Source of the DNA: Semisulcospira habei
Taxonomy: Eukaryota; Mollusca; Gastropoda; Semisulcospiridae
Assembly (NCBI GenBank): GCA_036245525.1
Contig: BTPG01000002.1
Location: 123,984,951-124,048,950, forward strand
Length of the DNA stretch: 64,000 nucleotides
Reading direction: 5' to 3'
Positions 19,442 through 31,078 of this stretch are shown here, one piece after another. Made by a program: the position numbers and the translations under genes. The stretch's first letter is position 1, and every line of letters begins with the position of its first letter. The notes beneath the pieces were generated by a model. It was not told where the DNA came from. It saw nothing but the letters and a program-made list of their open reading frames with translations, and ran no database searches.

Positions 19442-19666
19442 ATGAGCGACACAAAGAACATAATGAACCTTGTCTATCACTCTGCTGTAATAAGCGGACT
19501 AACAGTTGCTTATTCTATGCTGGGAAAAAGTCTTCTCAAAATGAAATCGGCAGACTTGAGTAGATTAGACTTCGAAGACAGTGCTAAGCTAGTAGCTGTT
19601 GTAACAGCATCAATTGCAACAAAAGACTTTCTAGTTAAGCAAGGAATTATTCCAGAAAATTTCTAA
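19442..19666 (+). CDS. Gene 3 small conserved protein, element 2 copy
   Basis: Open; start at MSDTKN, as in element 1. It keeps both hydrophobic stretches and the IIPENF end (IIPENIST in element 1). An in-frame ATG at 19403 is not conserved. Confidence 0.7.
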   Translation: MSDTKNIMNLVYHSAVISGLTVAYSMLGKSLLKMKSADLSRLDFEDSAKLVAVVTASIATKDFLVKQGIIPENF

Positions 19667-19679
19667 GTAAATAAAAAAT

Positions 19680-20117
19680 ATGGCAACAATAGCTATTATG
19701 ATTGGTGGTGCAGTTGTTAATGCATTGGCATTTAGTGGATCAAACTATCTCTTTTCAAAAATGGGTAGAGAGGAATCAGCAGAAGAAACGAAGCGTCACA
19801 ATGAGGCATCTGAAAAACTGGCACAAGCTCAACAGGATTATGAGAAGCAAAGAATAGAGAAACTTGATTTCATCAATGAAAAATTCAGACTTGAAGGTCA
19901 CGCACAGCATACATTTTCAAATGTCGATGACGCGATCAAAGAATATTTTCTTGTTACTGGCGAAGACATGACCATCCCACAACCAAAACTTAGTGACTAT
20001 TACCAACCAAGCCCAGAACAAAGAAATGGAGAAATAATTTTTGTTCTAGTAGGAATGACATTGGTATATTTTACAGGAGTTTTTATTGCTAGAAAAAATG
20101 ACCGACGTCGGAGCTAA
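19680..20117 (+). CDS. Gene 4 two-pass membrane/coiled-coil protein, element 2 copy
   Basis: 145 codons, open, with the same N- and C-terminal hydrophobic segments, the charged helix and DYYQPSPEQRNGE as the copy at 3734-4165. It overlaps the start of the integrase gene. Confidence 0.7.
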   Translation: MATIAIMIGGAVVNALAFSGSNYLFSKMGREESAEETKRHNEASEKLAQAQQDYEKQRIEKLDFINEKFRLEGHAQHTFSNVDDAIKEYFLVTGEDMTIPQPKLSDYYQPSPEQRNGEIIFVLVGMTLVYFTGVFIARKNDRRRS

Positions 20118-21538
20118 ACTATCAAAAATATATTGCTCCACTGTTGGCTACTGGAAAGGGAATACTGCAATAGAAAATTACATGCTGCTGTTACTGGAGA
20201 TATTACACTCGAACAAATAAAACAGTGGCTCAAAAAACAGGCAATTTGGCAAATATATTTACCTGCTCCAAGAAAAATAACAAGACCTCATTTTGTAAAC
20301 ACTACGCCAAATGACACCCATCAAATGGACCTCTGTTCCTGCCGCATGATACAATAAGAAAAAAATGATACAAGTATGCATTAACTGTTGTCGACATAGC
20401 TTCACGGTACAAAGAAGCTGAACCCATAACTGACAAGAATGCTAGTACGGTAGCCACTGCATTAACACAAATATATAGTTGAGGACCTTTAAAATACCCT
20501 AGGCTTGTGCAAGTCGATGACGGATCTGAATTTTCCCCACCCGGGTCTGCCCTGGGGGACTTGGGTGGGGTTAGGTACTTTTTAGTTCCCAGGGTCACCC
20601 TGGTCAGCCCCACAGGGTGGGGTTTTCTCTCTATTCTGGGGCATGTGTTTCTGTCTACCCGAGGTCCATTCACCTGTATTTGCCTTTTTTAAACTCTCCC
20701 TACTGTCTGCACTGCCTGTAGCTCTTGATATTGGATGTGTGTTGCTAAATGGTCTTAGCTTTATTTAGGCCCCATGTGTTAGGTTTATTTAATGTTTTTG
20801 ACCGGCTGGCGACATACATTCAATGTTCTGTTTAGTTGGTTGTTTTTTTTTCACAAGCAGTGCAGGCACGTCCTGAGAAAGCCTTGTTGCTGTCGGGACG
20901 TTAAGCAATGTACAATCAATCAATCAATCAACGGATCTGAATTTAAAGGCGCTGTTAATCAGCTATTTGCAAAGCATGGAGTGCTAGTGCGGCGAGGCAT
21001 ACCAGGTGTGCACAGATCACAGGCAATTGTTGAGAACTTTAACAAACAATTATCGGAGAGACTTTTCAGCTATCAGTATTCTAAGGAACTCATGCATGAT
21101 GCACGTAACACTGAGTGGGTTAATAGATTACCGTCTGTGATAAAAGCAATGAATAACGAGGGTAACCCTAAACCTGTTGATGCTATTAAATTGAAAACAA
21201 TACAGTCAGGGTCAGAAATAAAAACAACACCTCCAGACACAAACTTTTTTACAAAACAGGTGAGATATTTGTATCAACCTGGTGAGGCCGAGAATGACGT
21301 CAGGCGCAGGGCAACTGATCCAATATGGTCTACGTCTGTCCACAATATAAAAAAAATAGTTACTGGTGCTAATGCATCGATTTATTATCTGTATGAGCCT
21401 GCACCTCAGAGGGCATTTGTTAGAGAAGAATTACAGATTATTCCCCCAGACACTGTTACACATTTTAAACCATTTCATCAAATAATTCATCGATTAGTTC
21501 ATCAACCAGTTCATCAGCTATTTCTTCAGATAACTTAA
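20098..21538 (+). pseudogene. Polinton-type integrase, element 2 copy, interrupted
   Basis: Homologue of 4152-5514. Lesions: a one-base loss after THQMDL near 20330, an in-frame TGA near 20481, and a SINE (20534-20930) between the second and third catalytic residues. Beyond the SINE, 20931-21538 reads cleanly, with E in QAIVENFNKQ and a C-terminal domain ending in a repeated HQ-rich tail. That stretch shows the C-terminus lost in element 1. Its end overlaps the convergent polymerase gene by about 80 bp. Confidence 0.9.
20534..20930 (+). mobile_element. SINE-like retroposon copy 3, in the integrase
   Basis: Same family. The target duplication ACGGATCTGAATTT (20520-20533 and 20931-20944) is 14 bp. 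Confidence 0.92.
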
Positions 21539-22396
21539 GCGCATAATGCCCAGGTGCATAAGCCTTTTCCTTAGTGTGAAACACTCATTTTGTGTCTCCA
21601 ACTGCAAGTGACTTTTTATGTGTTTGGATCATTTCAATATTGTGTCTATTTGACCTCAGTGTCTTGTTTGGATAATCAGGCATTAGTTGTCCGTCTAATA
21701 CTTGCTTGTAATGTTCATGTCGAATGTCTTTGTTTTTTATCGCTGTTTTTTTGATACCTTTAGCTTTGGACTGACTGCCTTTTTGGTGCAGTATAGAATA
21801 CATTTTTGACCTCAGTCCAACGTACTCAAATATTGGCACACCATTCAGTTTGTCTTTAAACTTAACAGGCACTTTTTTGTTTTGTGTGCTGAACATCGGG
21901 TGATCCTTAGGGTAATCAGACGTGTCATACATATGCAGTTCTGTTTTCATGTCTTTATAAAAGTCTTCAGTAGGCACCTCTATGATCATAGTCAGTGTCA
22001 GTGTATAACAGACGACACTCAGGATACTTTGGTTTGAAGTAATCATAATAAAATTCAAGCATCAACAGTTTTGATAACTCAAGAATTGCCATACCAATAA
22101 ATACTGGCTTGTCCAGTTTAACAATCTTTTTTTTTGAGTGTCACTGCATACAGTTAAGGATGAAACTCTTTATACCCTGTGTACTGTGGCTTACCTGTAA
22201 GTTTAATTGCACCTGATTCAGTTGTAACCAGTCTCACATCTTTGCGGTGATGAGGATTTTCCATCGTCTTTCCAAAACAGGCATTGTTCATAAGCTTAAA
22301 GAAGTCTTTGTCAAATGCAGTGTTACCATCTCTTGCACGGAGGGTTGTGTTTTTCATTATGTCATCATGGCTTGACTTGACTTCGCGAACGAAGAT

Positions 22397-22678
22397 CTAT
22401 AGGGCTTGCCCACGTCGTCTGCAAGCATTTTCGTGACTGCGGAGGCCAATCCGGGACAGGCAGGTTCGACCGCAGTGGCTGCAGGGGAAGGTCTGGTCAG
22501 GGTTCTGAGTTATGACAACTCTCTTTTTTCTTCTGAGACGCTTGTCCTTGAGGTTAGCTCTGCGAGAGTCCTCAAAGGAGACGGCTGCCTTGTGAATGGT
22601 GGAGCGCCAGGTGTCACGGTCCGCAGCAAGCGAAGACCAACAAAAAAAAAAACTGGCGGTGGTCGATTTGGCAGGCAC
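22397..22678 (-). pseudogene. Non-LTR element, C-terminal zinc-finger segment
   Basis: Out of frame with the reverse transcriptase because of an A-run at 22641-22651. It carries CSHCGRTCLSRIGLRSHENAC, a CxxC...H...C finger likely to bind nucleic acid, then ends with a stop near the 3' end of the element. A similar finger ends the fragment at 51884. Confidence 0.8.
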
Positions 22679-24355
22679 TAAGTGACTTCTTGAGACCGTC
22701 TTTGTATCTCTTCTTTGGTGCCCCTCTGTCTCGGTGTCCAGTGGCGAGCTCGCCGAGCAGAGTGATCTTGGGTAGGCGATGATCCTCCATCCTGGAGACG
22801 TGCCCCGCCCAGCGAAGCTGTGTCCGCAGCAGCAAAGCCTCGATGCTCAAAGTTTCCGCCTGTTCAAGGACCTCGACGTTGGTGACATAGTCACTCCAGT
22901 GAATGCTGAGGATGGTACGCAGGCAGCGCTGGTGAAAGCGTTCGAGGAGTTGTAGTTGGCTGCGGTAGAGGGCCCAGGACTCGGAACCGTACAGCAGGGT
23001 GGTGAGGACGACAGCTCTGTACATGCTGATCTTGGTGCCTTTTTTCAGCTGTTGATTGTGCCACACCTGCTTGAATAGTCGCCCGAAAGCACTGTTCGCT
23101 TTTGCCAGCCTGTTGTCCAGCTCCTTGTCCAGCTTGGCATCTGACGTGATGATGCAGCCGAGGTAGGTAAACTGGTGTACAGACTTCAGTTCGGACTCGC
23201 CGATGGTGATGTGGGGAGGGCGATGCTCTTCCTTGGGTGCTGGCTGATGAAGGACCTCTGTCTTTTTCAGACTGACCTCAAGTCCAAAGAGCTGGGCGGC
23301 ATCTGCGAAGCAGGACGTAATGCGCAGCAAGGCTCTCTCTGTGTGTGCAACGAGGGCAGCGTCATCAGCAAAGAGCAGCTCACGAATCAGTTGGTCTAGG
23401 GTTTTCGTGTGGGCCTGCAGTCGTCTGAGGTTGAACAGGCTGCCATCGAGACGATACTTGATGTACACTGCGTCATCATCGTCGAGGTCCACTGTGGCCT
23501 GCTTCAACATCATGCTGAAAAAGATGGTGAAGAGGGTCGGTGCCAGCACGCAGCCTTGCTTCACGCCGTTGCGAATGGGGAATGGTTCTGAGAGGTCACT
23601 GTTTAGTCTGACCTGGCCTTGCTGGTCCTCGTGGAGCTGGACGATCATGTTGAGGAACTTTGGGGGACAGCCTAGTCGCTCCAGGATCTGCCACATACCT
23701 TGCCTGCTCACAGTGTCAAAAGCTTTTGTTAGGTCGACAAATGTTACGTACAGCCCTTTGTTCTGCTCGCGGCACTTCTCCTGAAGCTGTCTCAGGACAA
23801 AGACCATGTCGGTGGTACTCCTGTTGGCTCTGAAGCCACACTGGCCCTCTGGGAGGTGGTCTTCAGCGATGGCAGGTACCAGCCGATTCAGGAGCAACCT
23901 TGCGAGAATTTTCCCGGCAATGGACAGCAGGGTAATTCCACGATAATTAGAGCAAGCAGACTTCTCTCCTTTGTTCGTGTACAGGGTGATGATGACTGCA
24001 TCACGGAGATCCTTTGGTAGTGTTCCTTTTTCCCAGCAGCAGAGAAAGAGGTCGTGGAGCTTGTTGTGCAGTGCTGGGCCTCCATGTTTCCATATCTCTG
24101 GCGGGATTCCGTCAATGCCTGCTGCTTTGCCACTCTTGAGCTGGTGAGGGTCTCTTCGGCGGTGGGCGGTTCGTCCAATTCAACCTTTAGTGGAAGGTGT
24201 GGGATTTGGAGGATGACTGTTTCTTGAACAGTGCGCTCAGCGCCGAAGAGGTCCTGAAAGTATTCCGACCAGCGGTTCAAGATGGAGGTACTATCTGTGA
24301 GGAGTGCCTGTCCATCAGCGCTTCGCAGGGGACTGTACCAGGTGCCTAGGGCCAT
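22614..24355 (-). pseudogene. Non-LTR reverse transcriptase, frameshifted
   Basis: Read in two overlapping frames (24355-23888 and 23897-22614). Motifs include GQCGFRANRSTTDM, DLTKAFDTV, NGVKQGCVLAPTLF and the catalytic FADDAALVAH, then YLGCIITSD and LLYGSESW of the thumb/connection region. The first part is out of frame between about 24130 and 23890. It copies the element's RNA at the nicked target. Confidence 0.9.
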
Positions 24356-25625
24356 ACACTGCTTTCAGTGCTTCATAGAAGCCCCTGTAGTCACCGTTGT
24401 CAGCGCAGAGCTGGGTCCTCTGTGTGAGTCTGGACCACCACTCGTTCTGGAGTTCTCTAATCTTGAGCTGGAGACTGCTGCAGATGAGGCGGAAGGCAGA
24501 CTTCTTCACAGGGCAGGAAGGCTGAGCTAGGTGGGCCTGGTGGGCGGTTCTTTTTTTTGCTAGAAGCTCCTGGATCTCTACGTCATTTTCGTCAAACCAG
24601 TCTTTGTTCCTCTTTCTAGCAAAGCCCAAGACTTCCACAGAAGATTTTACAATAGCAGTTTTCAGTTGTTCCCAGAGTGTTTCAGGGGAGGAGTCTGCTG
24701 GATCAACTGCGTCTTTGAGCATGCGCTGTAAATCGGCCTGAAGGGCAGCTTTCTTGTCGTCACGCTGAAGGCTGGCAACATCAAGCTTTTTCTTGGGAGG
24801 GCCCCCTTTCTTGGGTTTCAGCTTGAGGCGGAGCCTGAGTTTGCAGCGAACAAGGCGGTGGTCAGTGTGGCACTCTGCGCTGGGCATCACTCTGGTGAGG
24901 AGGACGTCACTGCGGTCCCTCTGACGCACTAGGACATAGTTGATAAGGTGCCAGTGCTTGGAGCGAGGATGCATCCAGGTGGTCTTTTGACTGTCCTTTT
25001 GCTGGAAAGTAGTGTTGGTGATGACAAGTTGCTGCTCTGCACAGAGCTCCAACAGTAGGCGACCATTGTCATTGCAGTTCCCAACGCCATGCTTGCCGAG
25101 GACTCCTTTCCAGGCTTCAGAGTTTTGGCCCACTCTGGCGTTGAAGTCGCCAAGGATGATGACTTTGTCGTCTGCAGGGGTGCTCTGCAGGAGGCTGCGC
25201 AGGTCAGAGTAGAACTTGTCTTTTTCTGCAGGCTCTGCCAGGAGGGTTGGGGAGTACACACTGAGAAGGGTGACGTATTGCTGGTGTCTCAGTGGGAGGC
25301 GCATGGACATGATGCGGTCGGAGTGACCCGTTGGTAGGTTTTCCAACTTAGTCGCAATGGGGGTCTTCACCATGAAGCCCACGCCTGAGAGCCGTCTTTC
25401 TGATGCAGGCCTGCCTGACCAGTAGAGGGTGTAGCCAGCGCCAAGTTCTTGGAGGCTGCCTTCCTCCGGGAGGCGTACTTCGCTGAGCGCGGCGATGTCG
25501 ATTTTTAACCTCCGCAATTCATGGGCAATGAGGGCGGAGCGACGCTCAGGGCATCCGCTGTCTGCTGTGTCGAGCATGGTTCGGATGTTCCAGCATGCTA
25601 CGTTGAGTCCGGTCGTTTTCGTCAT
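24315..25625 (-). CDS. Non-LTR apurinic-type endonuclease domain
   Basis: 436 codons, starting MTKTTGLNVACWNIRTM. The catalytic set of the AP-endonuclease family is visible: N in CWNIRT, E in LSEVRLP, D and N in GDFNARVG, and the final D and H in TDHRLVRC. It nicks target DNA to prime reverse transcription. A linker to the reverse transcriptase follows, and a frameshift near 24330 separates the two, so an intact element probably had one long ORF. Confidence 0.9.
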   Translation of the reverse strand: MTKTTGLNVACWNIRTMLDTADSGCPERRSALIAHELRRLKIDIAALSEVRLPEEGSLQELGAGYTLYWSGRPASERRLSGVGFMVKTPIATKLENLPTGHSDRIMSMRLPLRHQQYVTLLSVYSPTLLAEPAEKDKFYSDLRSLLQSTPADDKVIILGDFNARVGQNSEAWKGVLGKHGVGNCNDNGRLLLELCAEQQLVITNTTFQQKDSQKTTWMHPRSKHWHLINYVLVRQRDRSDVLLTRVMPSAECHTDHRLVRCKLRLRLKLKPKKGGPPKKKLDVASLQRDDKKAALQADLQRMLKDAVDPADSSPETLWEQLKTAIVKSSVEVLGFARKRNKDWFDENDVEIQELLAKKRTAHQAHLAQPSCPVKKSAFRLICSSLQLKIRELQNEWWSRLTQRTQLCADNGDYRGFYEALKAVYGPRHLVQSPAKR

Positions 25626-26280
25626 GAGAGTGGATCCGTTGTTTTTTCTTGTTTTATGACCGCATGAGAAGATGCCCGTTGACCGCGGCTAGCCAACTGG
25701 GGTTACGAGGGGATGAGCTTTGGTTAGGCCACCTTTTCTAGGCCCCTCTCCGTGTGGAGCAAGCAGTGCTGTCCCTAGAGAAGGCTGCTTGGTCGTTCAG
25801 GGTGTGGCGAGTGACGTTGTCATCCCCAGGTCAACATCAGGCGACCAATATCCTGAACCGCCTGCATGCAGGTTTGAGACTGCGGCTTCCAGTGACATCT
25901 TTTACCTGCCGTTTTGCCCCTTGCCCATCGCTACAGGACTTGGAAAGTTCAGTGTCATAGTCCGTGGGCGTTTCCTAAAGCCTGCGCGGTGGAGCTTTTT
26001 GGTGGAGTGCAGTGTGCGCAGTACTGGCCCCACCCTTTAAACCCTTGGTTCGTTTGCCATGGCCTAGCAAGCTGGGACGGTGGCATCGAGGTCCTCGGGT
26101 CGTAGGTTTTATATCAGACTGTCCTTGTCTTAGTCTCTGGCTCAAAAGCCTTCCCCGGAGACACGGGGGGCTTTGATGTCAGGGGTTTTCTCCCTTAGCC
26201 TTTCCGCAGCCAAGCGGCCAGGTCTGCAAGGCAGCAGGGGACTCGTGGGGGCCGGGGTCGTCTATGTCCCATGCAGATGT

Positions 26281-26400
26281 GAACATCTGCCCACTGCCCA
26301 GACGGTGACACTTACCAGAGGAGAAAAATCCAACGCCGGAACCCGGTATCGAACCTCGCACCTTTGGCATTGGAGGCAGATGCCTTAACCACTGCGCCAC
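26281..26400 (-). promoter_or_regulatory. tRNA-derived pol III promoter-like head of the non-LTR element
   Basis: On the minus strand the element begins GTGGCGCAGTGGTTAAGGCA, with a good A box (TGGCGCAGTGG) and, about 36 bp on, a B box (GGTTCGATACC). Acceptor-stem pairing and a full cloverleaf are absent, so this is a tRNA-like head and not a tRNA gene. Confidence 0.75.
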
Positions 26401-26906
26401 TTCATTATGTAATCTTTCATGAAAGCACTTTGATCAAATTTAATACCTCTGTGAACTTTCTTTAGTATTAACCCATGCCTGATGTAAAACTGCAGCAATC
26501 GATAGTGACAAACGTAATTGAATTTGTCATTCAAATTTGGCACAAGTTTAGTGTCTTCTTTTTTCCCTGTTAAAGACATTTTCTCAACACCTAATGGATA
26601 ATCATTGTGGTAATCATGTAGATGGTGTGGGTACTCCAGGTCGACTTCAAAAATCCAACACTTTTTGTGATCCCGATCATAATTCATAATTTTGTTTGTT
26701 AATTTTGTTATATCACACTGTGACAAATCGTGCAGACGAAAGTTTTTCAAGGGCAATAAATCACACATTGCAAATCCATAAAGGTTATTAGCATCCAAGT
26801 ATGTAATGAATGACCTTGGCCTTGAGGGGTCAAAGTCATCAAGATATTTGTTGTTGGCTTTGGCATAGTTGTTTGCGGCTATACTAATGCCTCCCCTCAA
26901 GCCACG

Positions 26907-27291
26907 ACCCACCCGGGCCTGCCCTGGGGGACTTGGGTGGGGTTAGGTATTTTTTAGTTCCCAGGGTCACCCTGGTCAGCCCCACAGGGTGGGTTTTTCT
27001 CTCTATTCTGGGGCATGTGTTTCTGTCTACCCTTTGTCCATTCACCTGTATTTGCCTTTTTAAAACTTTCCCTACTGTCTGCACTGCCTGTAGCTCTTGA
27101 TATTGGATGTGTGTTGCTAAATGGTCTTAGCTTTATTTAGCCCCTTGTTTTAGGTTTATTTAACGTATTTGACCGGCTGGCGACATACATTCAATGTTCT
27201 GTTTTTTTTTTTTTTTTCACAAGCAGTGCAGGCACGTCCTGAGAAAGCCTTGTTGCTGTCGGGACGTTAAGCAATGATCAATCAATCAAAA
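26907..27291 (+). mobile_element. SINE-like retroposon copy 4, in the polymerase
   Basis: Same family. The target duplication CCCTCAAGCCACG (26894-26906 and 27292-27304) is 13 bp. Confidence 0.92.
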
Positions 27292-28309
27292 CCCTCAAGC
27301 CACGTTCCACCATTTCACCCATTGTACGATCAGACAGCAGGTCTATAGATATCTTACTGGATTTAAAAAATGCATCCCATGTCATGCCAGGACTAGTTAT
27401 GTAGCAAGCAGGGTCAAGTCTGTAGTGTAACAAACCCTTTTCACGGTAACTTTCAAATACGTCTGCTAGCAAACAAACGTCAGCTTTCAAGTACTGGTCA
27501 TGGTAGTCACCAATCGTTTCACACCCTAGTTTTTCCCATGCATCGAGGGCATGCTTGTAATCAGTCAGAAATACCTTTACCATTTAGTGTAGAATAAAAT
27601 GCCTCTTTTGGAGGTAGTCTCCTTTCCTCAAACACAACCCAGTGATCAATGTACTCATATGGATAGACACCTTTCTGGCTCAAAATATTTACTTGTTATT
27701 GGATACTCAGTCAGTCCTTCTGCCAGACTAGCAAGCCCTAAAGACAAATGTTGCATGGAGTTATCAAATGCTAATTTGTCTTAACCTAAAAGTCAAATAT
27801 TTTTCAGTTGTCTGGGCAATACAACTAATTTTTTTGTAAGACTCGTCCACAGCCTGCATGATAATATGTGAATCATACCCCTTGAGACTGTGGAAAAAGA
27901 TAGGCAGTTTGTATGTCTTGGGATCTATTTTTAGTTTTAAGTTGCAATCACCATGTGCAGCACCTCTGTAACGTCCAGTTATGTGGTCATGGTCACGAAC
28001 TTTATCACCTTTCAGAAGTTGTTCACAACCTCCCAGAGCTTGTTCACAAATCCAACACATCTCCGCCATATCAAAATTTAGTTTATCTTCTTCTGTCATC
28101 ATCAAAGGCATCTGACACTTCTCCAGATACTGTACTACCTGACTATACAGTTGTCTCATTTCTGTTAAAAACTCAGCTGCTGCATTTTCACCCCTATAGA
28201 TAACAAGTTCTTCGTGCACACCAACTGACCTAACAAGAATGTATCCAAAAGAACACACCACTTGGTCACTCAACTTTATTGTCTTTGGTAATGATTCTGG
28301 AACAGGACC

Positions 28310-28702
28310 TCCCCCACCCGGGTCTGCCCTGGGGGACTTGGGTGGGGTTAGGTATTTTTTAGTTCCCAGGGTCACCCTGGTCAGCCCCACAGGGTGGGTT
28401 TTTCTCTCTATTCTGGGGCATGTGTTTCTGTCTACCCTTTGTCCATTCACCTGTATTTGCCTTTTTAAAACTCTCCCTACTGTCTGCACTGCCTGTAGCT
28501 CTTGATATTGGATGTGTGTTGCTAAATGGTCTTAGCTTTATTTAGGCCCCATGTTGTAGGTTTATTTAACATATTTGACCGGCTGGCGACATACATTCAA
28601 TGTTCTGTTTATATTTTTTTTTTCACAAGCAGTGCAGGCACGTCCTGAGAAAGCCTTGTTGCTGTCGGGACGTTAAGCAATGTACAATCAATCAATCAAT
28701 CA
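28310..28702 (+). mobile_element. SINE-like retroposon copy 5, in the polymerase
   Basis: Same family. The target duplication TGGAACAGGACC (28298-28309 and 28703-28714) is 12 bp. Confidence 0.92.
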
Positions 28703-29127
28703 TGGAACAGGACCATCATATGGAACAACCAGTGATTCAAAATCAGCATACACTACAAACGGCAGCTTTTGTTGATTCCCATAGTTTTTAAAATAAACCT
28801 TGCTGCCAGGATCGGGATACCTAAGTACTGTTTGAATGTCATCAGGTGACCTACAATGTTTAACATGTTTGTGTGCTACTTCAATAGAGGAAAACCTCTG
28901 TAAACACTTTTTACAAAATTCCTGTTTATACTTGTGTTTTGTTGTATGCTCATGAATTAGACATGACATACTCCTGATAATTGTGTAGTGAAAGTTATCA
29001 CCGGAACTTATTAATAAAAGGTCAACATGCTTATCTTCTGACTGTCCGTAGGTGGGGGCAATTGGTGATACTCTAATTGGTTCTAATTTGTTCTCATACT
29101 CATTATTCCATACATACACATTTACAG

Positions 29128-29130
<3 letters not shown>

Positions 29131-29165
<35 letters not shown>

Positions 29166-30076
29166 GTTTATTGCCATTTGCCTTAAGACATAAAGCATAG
29201 GAATGTGTGCTGGTGTCGTTACAATTACAAACATCTCAGTCGACTCTATCACACAATTCAATGCTCTACACACACTGTCAAAACTTTAAAACTGAACAAC
29301 TAATCTCACAACCCAATGCGTACCTATTCACACACCCACGCTCATTTCCCACACACACTGACACAACACACACGCCTATTAATCTAAAAGTCTAAATTAA
29401 TTAAAGGTATATCGTTTAAAATGAAAACAGACTATCATAGAGTAAATATGTCACTAATTTAGTGATCACAGTCGGGTGTAAAACTAGTTGATATATATCG
29501 TAAGACTAGGCTAATACTGATATGCACTATTCTCTCGACCGTCGGGGGCGCGCCCTGCCGGGGAGGAGACTCATGGAGTCAACTCGACCAAAAGCGCCAC
29601 CAACAACCAAGGGGATAGCACAAGGGATGGGCGAGGGCGAGGTGCTCTGTAGGCCGGCCACACAATACCATACACATACGCACACTCACTCAGTCATTCA
29701 CGAAAACATCAGTCCTCGGCAATGAAACTATGATCGGCCCACAGAGCACATCATCGCACGCTTATAGCACTGAAAGGGCTCGGACAGCACTAGGGTAAAA
29801 ACTGTTACTAAAACGGTTTGTCCGTGCTTTGAGAGCAGAGTAGCGGCGACCAGACGGAAGCAGGTTAAAGAGACAGTTAGCCGGGTGTGTAGTGTCGCGT
29901 GCAATAAGACCTGCACGTCTAAGCAGCCGCTGTTGGTATACACTGTCAAGACTTGGCATGTCTCTGCCGACTATTTTAGATGCTGTCCTGACAACACGGT
30001 TCAGTCTGTGTTTGTCCCGTGCAGACGCACTGCCATACCAGACCGCGATCGAGAATGTCAACACACTCTCGATCGC
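29131..30076 (-). mobile_element. 5'-truncated non-LTR retrotransposon, 3' end
   Basis: About 950 bp absent from element 1 at the matching site (8292-8305). A minus-strand ORF (30064-29762) reads like the C-terminal end of a reverse transcriptase (KHRLNRVVRTASKIVGRD, LLPSGRRYSALKARTNRF). The 3' end is an (ATT)n tail, seen as (AAT)n at about 29125-29162. A short GATA repeat at the ends is the likely target duplication. It is a different family from the element at 22363. Confidence 0.82.
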
Positions 30077-30790
30077 GATATACCAGGATTTAGTTTTTCA
30101 AACAAGTCTATGTCCTCTACCTTAACAGGAAAACCTATACCACTGAAGTTGAGTTCGTTTTCAAATTTGGTATAGTTAGATACACGTTCAGGTCTTGTTT
30201 TTACAAAGTGTAGTTTGGCAAGTGCACACCACATAAAACAGAGATTATCATTGTTCTGAATATTGACTACAGCCTTTTTATTTACAACCTCAGTTGGCAG
30301 TGGCAACCATGATTTGCCTAAAATAGGATGATACCTTGACTGCTTCAGTTGTAGTTCATGTACACGACCTTCATGCCAACCAGATCCCTGCATTTTTGCT
30401 CTGTCAATTGCTTCAAGAAAGTCAGGCAACAGTCTTTCTCTAAACACTTTTTCCAATTCTCTTCTCGAATTAACTGTGTGTTGTCTTGTTGAGATATACG
30501 AAACAATCACTTCACCATCTACCCTGGTAAATTCTATTTTCGCAACAATCTGAATCTTTACACTACCTGAAAGAAGATTATCTTGTATGACTGAAAAAGA
30601 CCTTTCTATCGATTCATAGACACTGTAAGTGTTGGTTATAGGCAAGTCTGTTGTGTGAAACACGTTTCTTAAGCCTGATGTGCTTTGGGCATTGTCCGTC
30701 ATTTTTATTTGTCCGACAAAATAATAAATAGAAAAAATTACACAAGGTGTAATACCACTTTATTGACTGTAACACCTACAATAAACAGAT

Positions 30791-31057
30791 TCAGTTTGCA
30801 TAGTTGTCTGAATATTTGTTCACACACTGTCTCAAACAACTGATCATCAACTTCAAAGCATGTGTCTTAAGATCGATAGGCATGTACTCTACAAATGGTA
30901 ACTCCTCAAATATTTCTAAAGTCATTTGATATGACACATAAATCATCGCAGGTGTTGATATTGGTGTTATGTCCGGTTGTTTGAAATCTGTTCTTAACTG
31001 ATCAAAGTGTTGGATATACCTGAAGAACTCTGTTACATCGATCGTGTTGTCCGTCAT
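30791..31057 (-). CDS. Small gene B, extra relative of gene A, element 2 only
   Basis: 88 codons beginning MTDNTIDVTEFFRY, with the same leader as the polymerase gene beside it. It aligns with the front part of gene A (DVTEFFRYIQHFDQL against DITESFRGVVHFYDL; ISTPAMIYVSYQMT against LSTPTKIYMVYNVT). Element 1 has only one gene at this place. Function unknown. Confidence 0.6.
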   Translation of the reverse strand: MTDNTIDVTEFFRYIQHFDQLRTDFKQPDITPISTPAMIYVSYQMTLEIFEELPFVEYMPIDLKTHALKLMISCLRQCVNKYSDNYAN

Positions 31058-31078
31058 TTTTATTTGACCGACAAAATA

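Larger units (their letters stand above)
22363..26400 (-). mobile_element. Near full-length non-LTR retrotransposon with tRNA-like 5' end
   Basis: About 4.04 kb, minus strand, flanked by a 10-bp duplication TTCATTATGT (22353-22362 and 26401-26410). Order 5' to 3': a tRNA-like head (26341-26400), a leader of about 700 bp, an AP endonuclease, a reverse transcriptase, a C-terminal zinc finger and a short 3' tail with GAAGTCAAGTCAAG. The layout and the C-terminal CxxC-H-C finger suggest an RTE-like clade; the clade is not settled. Base composition is clearly more GC-rich than the host element. Confidence 0.9.
21456..30702 (-). pseudogene. Protein-primed family B DNA polymerase, element 2 copy, in six or more pieces
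   Basis: Starts at ATG 30702 (MTDNAQS). The reading is broken by a truncated non-LTR element (29131-30076), two SINEs (28310-28702, 26907-27291), a near full-length non-LTR element (22363-26400), frameshifts near 27770, 27580 and 22010, and an in-frame TGA at about 21585 where element 1 has an Arg codon. Remaining pieces carry exonuclease I YADFES, the intact CWIC...DHDHITGRYRGAAH zinc/HNH-like region damaged in element 1, exonuclease III, and polymerase A LDANNLYG and B NNACFGK. A deletion near 22000 removes part of polymerase motif C. Confidence 0.9.

Noticed and set aside
22406..25337. Plus-strand ORFs of 60-154 codons opposite the non-LTR element
   Set aside because: They are antisense shadows of GC-rich endonuclease and reverse transcriptase coding sequence.
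26341..26400. True tRNA gene on the minus strand
   Set aside because: A and B boxes are good but stems do not form a full cloverleaf, and it is the exact end of a retrotransposon.
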